A DNA stretch of 64,000 bases from Anisakis pegreffii. Taxonomy: Eukaryota; Nematoda; Chromadorea; Rhabditida; Anisakidae. The notes under the pieces are model-generated. The model ran no database searches and was not told where the DNA came from. It worked only from the letters and a program-made list of their open reading frames with translations. A program made the translations under genes and the position numbers. Shown here piece after piece: positions 54,978 to 64,000 of the stretch (position 1 is the first letter of the stretch; each line of letters opens with the position of its first letter). Where the stretch lies: contig JAPYMA010000983.1 in the NCBI GenBank assembly GCA_035041965.1, forward strand, positions 1 through 64,000. The letters are read 5' to 3'.

Positions 54978-57900
54978 ATGGGTCGAACATGTCCACACTG
55001 TGGAAGTAGTGATATTGACGATGATCAGGCACGTGGTGATTCGACATGTATGAGCTGTGGTACCGTTCTGGAGGAATCAACAATTGTCTCGGATGTTACG
55101 TATCAGGAACGATCTGGTGGTGGAAGTGCTTTAGTTGGTTAGTCTCTTCTTGATCAGCATTTGAGACATGCAACTGAACCGTTCATTGCCACTATAAGAC
55201 GTCATCTATATTAAACTGAACTCCACAGTAAACTACACTCCACATCGATTTGCTAAGACTGTACAACCACTAACAACACAAAACACTTTCATCATCATCA
55301 TACCGAAGGATATTGAATGCTGAGGTTTTCCTCAGAAAAGAAAAGCAATTAGAATGAAACTGAAGTTGAATCAATAGGTGTCTCAAAATGATTAACTAAC
55401 TAATAGTCATAAAGCAAAATAGCCAAGCCATAAATTGATAGTAAAAATTAAGCTTCCTGAATGAAATAAAAACGTAAAGCATATGAAAAGCGTGATGAAA
55501 AATCTTCTCAGTCGTCATTTTGCCGCAGGATTTTCATTGAGTTTAATATTTTCGCGGAGTATCACAGCTGAGGTTTTCCTCAGAAAAAGCGATGAAAGTC
55601 ACTTTTTTATTTTTCAGAATATCCAAATTGGAAGGAGCTAGAACAATCTCAAATGAATGCTTTTTAAGGATAGTAATAAAACTAATGGACAACTGAACAC
55701 AATGCATACACACATACATAAAATCTAAGCATTAAACTCATAGATTTATCCAATGCAGCACTGCTAAATATTAATTTGATCTTTTAATTTTTCACAGATG
55801 AAATAAGAGTATGCAACGTTAATAAGCTCAGTAGTGATCTCGAAAATGAACAAGTGTCGGTATACAATGTGAGTTGGTTGTGCAGTTACAGTTTACGATT
55901 GTATTTATATAAAGCAAGCGATGATAAGACTGAATCTTGTTCCTCATTGCTTTTCATTTCAACAACGAGAATAGTAGTGAACAACTGCAAATGATTAGTG
56001 CAACTGAATAAGACATTGTTCACTTAAGGTCAGTTCGTGTCTCGTGATCGTGCGCAGCCAAACACCCTGTCCGGTGTGCCGGGTCTACTTCATCAAGAAT
56101 CCAGGGAAGTGACCTATATGAAAGGGAAAAAACTGATAGAAGCAGTGAGTGTGTTCATCATTCGATTAACAATCGTACGGTAACGATGAATTAAGATGAA
56201 AGTGTTTTAGATTGCAAGTCAGTTGCGTATAAATCAGCATTGTATCGATACAGCTTTCAACTTCTTCAAGATGTGTGTGTCACGTAATTTCACTCGAGGA
56301 CGTATCCGATCGCATGTGGTTGCTGCATGTCTTTACATGACTTGTAGACTTGAGAATACTGCGCATTTGTTGTTGGACTTCAGCGATGTTACGCAGGTCA
56401 GGTTGTTTTGTTTGAATTGTGTTTGATTCAATATCATAGTTGATCATGCGCACAGAGAGGGGAAGATGAGTTGATTGTTCTGCTTAAGAGCCGTTCACCA
56501 GGCTGCCATGTTGTCTGTTGACTTGTTCTTTCTCGACAGCACCATCGATCATCCATCCATGTGTGAACCTATGATTAGTCGAGGTGATGAGGATATTGGA
56601 TGATCAGTTGGTCGACTGAATGCTGTGTTGATTGATTTCATTGCAGGTGAATGTATTCGATTTGGGTCGTACACTCAACTTTTTGGCTCGATCGTTGAAA
56701 ATCAATTTGCCAACAACAGATCCTTGTTTGTACATTCTACGATTTGCGGTCTTATTGGAATTTGGTGATAAAGAGAAGGAGGTTATTCAATTATTTTTAT
56801 TCGCGTTACATATTTGGCTTTTTGACTATATATGGCGAATATTTAAGAGTGTGATGATGAGGATATGATATGACAATTGCAGGTGGTATCGTTAGCAACA
56901 CGTTTGGTGGAAAGAATGAAACGTGATTGGATTTCGACTGGTCGACGACCGACGGGTTTATGTGGTGCAGCGTTGGTGTTGGCATCGAGATGTTATAACT
57001 TCAATCGAACGATCAACGACATCGTTCGAGTGGTGCATATCAGTGAAACAGTTGTACGAAAACGGTTGGATGAATTCGGTAGAACACCGTCGAGCGAGTT
57101 GACAATTGACGAGTTTACGACGATTGATTTGGTGTGTTGATTTTTTTTAGTGAAAAAGAAAGTTCATTGTTTAGATGTGTTTTGGAATGGAATTGATCTT
57201 TGGAACTGTGATCGATTCGAACTGTTTGAGATATTGATAGCGGGCAGAACGAGATGGTACGGTGGCCAGTGAAGGCAGGAAGCTGAAAGTATTAATTAAT
57301 ATGTTGACTAATTGCTGATACAGGAACACTGTGAAGATCCACCGTCATTTCAAGAGTCAAGGCGTAGAGTTCGCGAACAATTGAAACACAAAGAGGAAGA
57401 AGTCGTCAAAGAGATCGAACCTGAAGTTAGTAACACTGATATTAGCAGTAGCAATTAATAGCAATGATGATTGTTGCTGTAATAAATAGTAACGAGTATG
57501 ATAATTGTAGTTGTAATGATGATGACAGTATTAATGATATGTTAGGTGTTTACAAAATTGTGTTTATGGTTAGTGTAATACCCATTAATTGTTTCGGTGA
57601 CGTGCGTTATGGGCTTATTTTTGGATTATAAATAAGTTTTTTTAAATATTAAAGTCGGTGAATGAAAATCAATGAAGAATGGTTGGGAAAGCGTAATGAG
57701 TGAATTGGATATTGCGATTTAGGTGATGCCATTAGAAGAGGAATTAGAGAAGGCATTGGAGAGGAAAAGACGTGAGAAGTTCAAAAAGACGTCTTATGCG
57801 AAGATGATGAGTGATTCGTTGGTGAAGGAAGCACCTGAACTGAGGGTAGCCGATTCAGTGGTACGGAACGAAATTGTTGAGTTAGCATTCGATGCTGGTG

Positions 57901-59255
57901 ATGAACGACAGAGGTTTGTTTATGGTCACTGATATCGATCATTACGAACAGCTGATTTGAAAGTGCTCTCACGAATATTGATTGATGTTGATGTTTGTCG
58001 ATGTCATTATTTGTTTATTTCGAAGGCCATTAACTGGAATGTCATCGTGTTACGCACCAACACTCGAAAGTCTTGGTATATCTGACCCTCTGAAACCACA
58101 GCCTTCAACGACTGCATTTCACCAGAACGATTTTGATGAGAATGCAAATGGTGAATTGGATTTGGAAGGTATTATTATCATTATTATTATTGTTATTCTG
58201 TCATCTTATTGTTGATATTTTGTTATTATTATCATTAAAAATATACAATGGTAGGAGTAAATTTAGGAATAGATGACAGCGAAATAGATACGTACATTTT
58301 ATCGACAGAAGAGGCGGAGATGAAATCAAGATTGTGGATGAAACTTAATAAAGATCATTTGATTGAAGTGGAGCGAAGGTGTTTATTTGTTTTATTTTTA
58401 TTATTTCATTCAGTAACATTCTTCAAATAAATATACTGAACTCAGTTCACCAAAACTAACTAAAATTTTCATTAAACAGACAAAAAGAGCGTGCCGAAGA
58501 GGAGGAACGAGACAAAGAGAGTGGTGTAAAAAGAAAGCGAAAAAAATCGTCTGCAAATGTGAAGAAAAAAGAGCAAATCGTGGCTGCAACCGCCCAAGAA
58601 GCAATGGTTAAAGTTATTCAAGTGAGCCAGTTTTTATTATTCATTATTTTATTTATTATTGTTATTATCACTGTTACTATATTTATCATGATTATTTTCG
58701 CTATTATTACTACAGCTGAAATTATAATGAAAGGTGAGTGAGTTGTCGTTTATTTTTGTTTGGTTTCAGGAGAAGAAACTTTCGAATAAGATAAATTACG
58801 AGATTCTGAAAGAAATGGAAGATTCGGAGAGTGATTTGAGCAAAGAGTATTATCCAACACGGGATGAGGTGTTGTCGTCGTTGACGGGCGACGATCTGAA
58901 ACGGACCGAGAACGGCCAAGAGCAGTCGTGTGCTGAGCCCGCGAAAACGGAGTGCTTATCGAGTGAGAAGGTGTGTGTTTGGTTGTATGATTTGTTTTGT
59001 TGTTATTAATGTTATTTGTTTTTATAGCAGTCAGATGAGAACGGTGGAACATCATCGATGAGACGTCGTCCTCTAGCGCGGAGTGTACGATTCAGATCTG
59101 CGTTGCGATCGAATAGGTTCCGTGCTGGTGGCAACGTGCGCACTGCGAATGAAACGATCGTTAAGCAAGAAAATTCACTTGTTGAAGGTGGTTGCTTGAT
59201 TGTTTCATTTCACTTTGATAATTATTTTTGTTGTTTTTATTATTATTATTATTAA

Positions 59256-59294
<39 letters not shown>

Positions 59295-62200
59295 AGTATT
59301 ATCATTATTATTATTACCATTATTATTATTATTATTATATCGTTCTTCGCATGCCATTTCTCTCGTTATTCTTTCTCTGCGCAGTTTCGATCAAAATGTG
59401 CAACAATTTTCATTTCCATTGAGACAGTCAGTCGTAGTGGGGCGGGCTCGTTTCGTTTCGCAACCTGCATTTGTAAGTAACGATTGATTGAATGAAAAGT
59501 TGATTTTTTTTGCGGATGAGAAAACAAAAATTCTTCTCTTAATTGAATCAGTCGAAAATTTTGATTTGGTTTTTATGAATTTTTTTGATTTTTCAGAAAA
59601 CGAATTAGTGCATAGAACAGAAACGGTTGATGAATCGTTGGTGGTTGCCGGGGAGGAAGAGGAGAATTTCAGTGATGCAATAAAAATAAAGAAAGAGGAT
59701 TGTTCAGATTCTCTGGCACAAAAACAAGTGATTAAGTTAGTCGATTTCTTTTTTTCGTTTTTCGTTTATTTGTTTATATCTGATTTATGTTTAATAATTT
59801 TTTCCTTTGGGAAAAGGTCATGAATTTACTAAGCGACAGCTTAATTCACCTTTATCGTGTATTCATTGATTCATTCATTTATTCATCCATCCATCCATGC
59901 ACCTCTCTGTATTTGTACAATTAATATCATCTCGTTTCAGTGAACTTGTAACATCAAACAATAGTGATAAGAGGTCAATGACGACGACGATCAATGGAGA
60001 AGAAGATAGGATCACAGAAGTAGGCAAACGTATGCGAGTGAACAACAGAAGAACGAGAAAATCGATTGAAAAGCAAGAAGAAACAGTAGCGGCGGCAGCA
60101 GCATCATCAGAATCAGAAGCTAGTGGTGATATTCAAATGACTGATAGTGACTTTCATCAAAGAGCAGTTGAAACTAGTGAACGTTCAGTTGAGGGATCCA
60201 TTCTAACGAGAAAATCGTCGTCACTTACGTCGAAACATCATTTCAACGAAGCTGGCGGCAGTAGTGGAACAAGCGCAAAAGCTCGATATCGAGCAATCGG
60301 ACGAACAAGGCCAAATCTAAAAGTAGCAGCCAAAAGTACTGTAAATAATATTGTTGATGATAGTAATAATGGTGATGATTCTCAACTGGATGATGAAAGT
60401 GAGCAAGCAGTTGATGCAACCAACAGCAATAACAAGGCGTCCATGAACGAATCAGCTCAGAAAAACGTCTTGTCGGATGCTTCACCATCGCAGAGCACTA
60501 GCAGTGTGGATGATCAAAAAGAAGAGAGGAAAATAGCAGCGACTAGAACAACAACCATCAAGAAACCAATTGACGCGTTGCAAAAACGAACAGCCACTAG
60601 CGGCAGATTGCGTAAAAAGGCCTTAGTAGCAGGAACAGTAGAGGAACAAACAAGGCGAGCACATTCACCTAATGCCAGCAGCACACGTGCTGAATGTTCA
60701 AGTGTCATCCAAGATTCAACAAGTGAAACTGGTCGTTCAAGAAGAGTCACCGAAAGAAGTGTTAAAAAGCACGCAAATGAAGATGACATGGAGATTGATA
60801 CCACTAATAAAGAAGGCGAGAAGAGTTTTATGGACGATGCTGGTAATGCGACCGAAGAGATTGCAAGTAACAGTGCGCAACCGTCAGCAATAGCAACTGT
60901 GAACAAGCGCAACACAAGAAGTCGTTATGTTAAAATGAAGCCAAACTTAAGTGGTGCTCGCAGTCTGAAAGAGGACAGTCGTATTCAGTCGAACTGCTCC
61001 TCATCAGAAATGTCGCAGAAAGTGGACACTGAAGTGGAGTCGTCATCATCATCAAAAGACACACTAGCAGCATTGCCAACGACCAGCTCAAGTACAGTTT
61101 CGATCGGTCCATCCGACGATGTGTTGTCGTCGTCGTGCGATACGATAGATCATTTAGCATCATCCTCAAAAGAATATGCAGCGATCAAATGCGATGATCA
61201 TCACAACAATCAGTCAACAAATAATACCTCTTCTTCGTTAACAACAGTGACCGATGGCATTGATCTGCAATTACCACCGCAAGTTCAAAAAGAGTATCAA
61301 CGAAATTTTCGTTTGAACAAGTCTCATAGCTCAACGCAACAGTCGCATTCTCGAAATCGTGGTGTACCACAAAAATCCGATCTTATCAACTCGTCCGACT
61401 CTTCCACCACCACCAACAACAACGATATACCCCAAACTATCCCGGTGAAAAATACTGCTGGATGCAACTCACGAACAGTGGCTAAAACAAAATCTCAGAA
61501 CACAAAATCGGAGTCAAGAAAAAGAAACGCCAAGGGAGCGGCATTGTTAAGTGATGGAAAAGATGATGACGGGAAAGTGAATGCGACTGAAATGTATGAA
61601 TCACTGTTGTTGTGTGCATCGAAACGGCGTACACGAAGCACGGCTGGCCTCAGTAGCAGTGCCAATCGACGATATGGCGGTGACAGTGTGATTGGTCTGG
61701 AGGCGATGGCTGCGCTGGGACGTGACTGCGTTGCAAAGCCACCTAATGTTCATATTGTACACGGCCATTTTGATGCGACACCGTCAACATCATCGGATGT
61801 TGATTTGGATAGACCAACTACAACGGCTGATAGTCATCGTTCGAGTGATTTGAATACAGCCAGTGATCTAGCCACAGCAGCAACAACAACGACGACAATA
61901 ACTTCGGAAAGCTCAGGTACTCTATGATTTGCTCAATCCGACTCGATCTGTCGCTAGCCAATAATGGCACTGAGTGTGCCTGCAAAAGAAAATGCTCTGA
62001 TTGAAGGAAGATTTCAGGAGTGTTGTCATCAACAACAGGAAATGTTCATTCGTTAACGATCTCATCAGAGCCTTCAATAGTTTCATGCCCATCCACTACT
62101 GCGAACAGCAATCGGCAATCGCCAATCGAACGCGGCGGCGTTGATTCAGGCTCGAATTCGAATACTTCTCAATCAGATCTCCTCCCGTCTCCTTCATCTC

Positions 62201-62376
62201 TTACTGAACCAGCACCATTGGACAGTTCTGAAACGTCACCTTTGAGCAGCACCCCAAACAAAGCCACACTTCGAGGTCGCTATCTGAAATTGAAACCAAA
62301 TATCACCGCTCAAAAGCGTCTTCAAAACTTGTCTGCAGCAGCATCACGATCGCAGTCGAACAGAAACAAGAAATAA
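54978..62376 (+). CDS. brf-1: TFIIIB subunit BRF1 with long C-terminal extension
   Basis: BRF1 recruits RNA polymerase III to tRNA and 5S genes. Exons: 54978-55137, 56029-56144, 56211-56396, 56647-56781, 56883-57131, 57324-57425, 57723-57913, 58026-58168, 58255-58378, 58480-58621, 58770-58970, 59028-59187, 59597-59735, 59941-61916, 62018-62376; 1460 aa, all phases matching. Residues 1-60 form a zinc ribbon (CPHCGSSDI...[11 protein letters not shown]). Two cyclin folds follow ([54 protein letters not shown]). Next come the BRF1 TBP-binding homology region ([31 protein letters not shown]) and [16 protein letters not shown]. The core ends near residue 583, where most BRF1 proteins stop within about 100-200 residues. 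Here about 870 further low-complexity residues follow, with RxRYxKxKPNL-type motifs (see findings). Reading on past the 58970 donor instead would stop at 59009, giving a normal-length BRF1. Confidence 0.9.
55229..55320 (-). repeat. Dispersed repeat, second copy, in BRF1 intron 1
   Basis: Related to 54105-54180 (shared TTAGCAAATCGATGTGGAG, TGTACAG, AAAGTGTTTTGT, ATGATGATGA and CATTCAATAT on the minus strand). It lacks the tRNA-like head, as a 5'-truncated retroposon copy would. Confidence 0.6.
59240..59338. repeat. (ATT)n microsatellite in a BRF1 intron
   Basis: Triplet repeat of ATT/TTA with a few interruptions, in the intron between exons 12 and 13. Confidence 0.9.
59385..59472 (+). other. 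Candidate frame-breaking cassette exon in BRF1
   Basis: An 88-nt segment is bounded by a good acceptor (TTTCTCTGCGCAG) and a consensus donor (GTAAGT at 59473). It lies in the intron between exons 12 and 13. Entered in the phase left by exon 12 it meets a TGA after about 12 codons, and its length is not a multiple of three. Inclusion would therefore end the protein soon after the core. Confidence 0.4.
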
Positions 62377-64000
62377 ACGTTTCATTTCGCTTCAAATATT
62401 GTGTTCGTTTGTTTGTTTTTTTTGCTTGTTTAAAAGGAAAGTTTAGAAATGGTTTTGCAAGATTATTGACGACATCACACGTGCTTCAGAGTCATAATGT
62501 AATAGAAACAAGACACAATTTGATAGTAACATTTGCTGTGTTATTGCCAGTATTGTTCTTTTCAGTTTCAGATTCAAAAGTGCATATTGTTGGATGCAAG
62601 CAACACTTACTGGTTGGCTGTTCATTTCAAATCAATTACAATTAATTGTAAATTTGTGTTCAATGCATTAAATGAGGCTATAATTAACTTTTGTCGTTAT
62701 CTAGAGAAATTATATTTGTGATGAATAAATGTCATCTGAAGAGGCGATGAGTGGAAATCGTCGTTGTATATGGAATAACGAGGAGCGTTCAGTGAATATT
62801 TTGTGAATAATTTTCCATTTGATATTGTTGATTAGATGATGGAATGTGTGAAAGAACGAGCGAATTAATAGTACTGTTATTGTAATTGTTATTGACAGAT
62901 CTCACTTGGTTATCGCCACTTCTTTCGATCGTTCTCTCAAACGTCATATCTTTACTAGTTGTAATGTTTCAATAGATTGATGATGATAGATTTATTCAGC
63001 TTTTGTTGAGTTTCTTTCACTTCATTTTATGCTTTTTCCTTGGATGTGCTGCTGGTGGTGGTTGTGTGGTGATCGTTGAATGACTTTGCTCTTTTGATAA
63101 ATCAGCAGCCATTCTTGTTGCTCTCCCCAACTTATAGGCTACATATGAGAGGAACATTTCTTGAGAAAATTCCAATCGATGATCGAAAAGCTTGTTTTGA
63201 AGGAGTGAATTGATGATATGAAAGGATGAAATAAGCATTTTGAAAAAAATTGTTAAGCAGTTTTGGAAGAAATATCAAACAAAAAAGAAACAGCATTAAT
63301 TGGCAATGATTGATCAACGTTTTGGTTGTGCTTTTGTTGACATCCGCGAATCGTTTCCCCCTCAAAGAGATACGCGCTAATTGATTAGGACCATTGATTT
63401 ACCCATATCATATATTGTCGTCGATGCACTGTGAATTACCAAAATCCATTTACACTTTCGTTATTATTACTATTATGTTGTTATTATTGTTGTCGCTATT
63501 AAAGGAATCTTTGTGTTGTTGATGAAGTTGTTATTTTAGAGAATATTTTTACTTGATATGTTGAAGTGCTATATATAAACTTTAAATTAATCGATTGAAT
63601 GTTTATTACTGATCAATCATTTGTGATTTCATTAAAAAATAAAGCAAAAAGTTCAATCTCTTGAAATAATGAGTGAACATTGTTGATCGTTGCTTCAATG
63701 AGAATTGATTGTAAATCAAACTCTCATTGTATCTCTTTTCGATTGTCGTTTTGTATTTGCAAATATGATAGGGATTAGTTGATGATCATTGCTGAATTGA
63801 ACCGAATTCCTGTCAGATTCCATTAAATTATAGCATTTTCTGTGCACGAAATGGTTTCCATGCTAAACTCGCTCGCATAATCATTATTCCTCAAAATTTA
63901 AGCCCATTAATATAAGCAGTAGTCATTATTTTATCAGAGCTGCTGTTTTGCAGTACATGTTGACGATGATAATGATAAGATGAGGATAAGTAATTGTTCA
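62377..64000. other. Region downstream of BRF1
   Basis: BRF1 3' UTR on the left. Otherwise AT-rich spacer apart from the minus-strand candidate exon at 63017-63238. An ATT-repeat patch lies at 63459-63505. Confidence 0.5.
63017..63238 (-). CDS. Possible terminal exon of a minus-strand gene
   Basis: The frame ends with a segment of coding-like composition (SYVAYKLGRATRMAADLSKE, then PPPAAHPRKKHKMK and a stop), with a basic nuclear-type end. An upstream acceptor TTTTCTCAAG could begin the exon within the frame at about 63161, in which case the start and other exons lie to the right, partly outside the window. An ATG at 63238 would instead make a 73-residue protein. No family recognised. It would converge with BRF1. 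Confidence 0.25.
   Translation of the reverse strand: MLISSFHIINSLLQNKLFDHRLEFSQEMFLSYVAYKLGRATRMAADLSKEQSHSTITTQPPPAAHPRKKHKMK

Noticed and set aside
60243..61370. Minus-strand frames of 61-133 residues
   Set aside because: Shadows of the 1976-nt low-complexity BRF1 exon.

Overview
The window reads as chromosomal DNA of a nematode. It is AT-rich, genes are split into many exons by GT-AG introns with short TTTCAG/TTTTAG-type acceptors, and several start codons sit just downstream of such an acceptor (nucleobindin, glutathione synthetase, a 114-residue protein), as expected where spliced leaders are trans-spliced. The encoded proteins (LRIG/SMA-10-like receptor, Hunchback/Ikaros-like zinc-finger protein, nucleobindin, beta-tubulin) fit nematode gene content. 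The species cannot be fixed from the sequence alone. I saw no rRNA gene, intact tRNA gene, SL RNA gene or CRISPR array.

Layout. 1-3.3 kb: no gene recognised. 3.3-4.2 kb (+): small OXLD1-like protein. 7.0-12.9 kb (-): 15-exon LRIG/SMA-10-type membrane protein with 15 LRRs and three Ig domains, divergent from nucleobindin at 13.7-16.3 kb (+) across a 750-bp shared upstream region. 19.9-23.8 kb (-): eight-finger Hunchback/Ikaros-like factor. 23.8-37.4 kb: gene-poor, with long (TA)n tracts and two hAT-like transposon copies. 37.5-39.3 kb: a possible small secreted peptide, two GC-rich islands, and a 17-bp direct repeat flanking a 228-bp insert. 40.5-41.0 kb (-): two-exon gene for an unrecognised 114-aa protein. 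42.7-45.2 kb (-): glutathione synthetase. 47.2-49.1 kb (+): beta-tubulin. 52.1-53.1 kb (+): SOSS-B/NABP single-strand DNA-binding protein. 55.0-62.4 kb (+): TFIIIB subunit BRF1 with a very long extra C-terminal tail. 63.0-63.2 kb (-): possible last exon of another gene.

The genes are functionally mixed and I see no clear operon. Exons were joined by matching reading phase at each splice site, and in every confident gene the summed coding length is a multiple of three. The observations most worth checking are the roughly 870-residue BRF1 extension carrying motifs like those of another TFIIIB subunit (BDP1), an out-of-frame cassette (possible poison exon) inside BRF1, a tRNA-like Pol III element just upstream of BRF1 with a related fragment in BRF1 intron 1, the uncharacterised 114-aa protein, and the retroposon-like insert at 39 kb.
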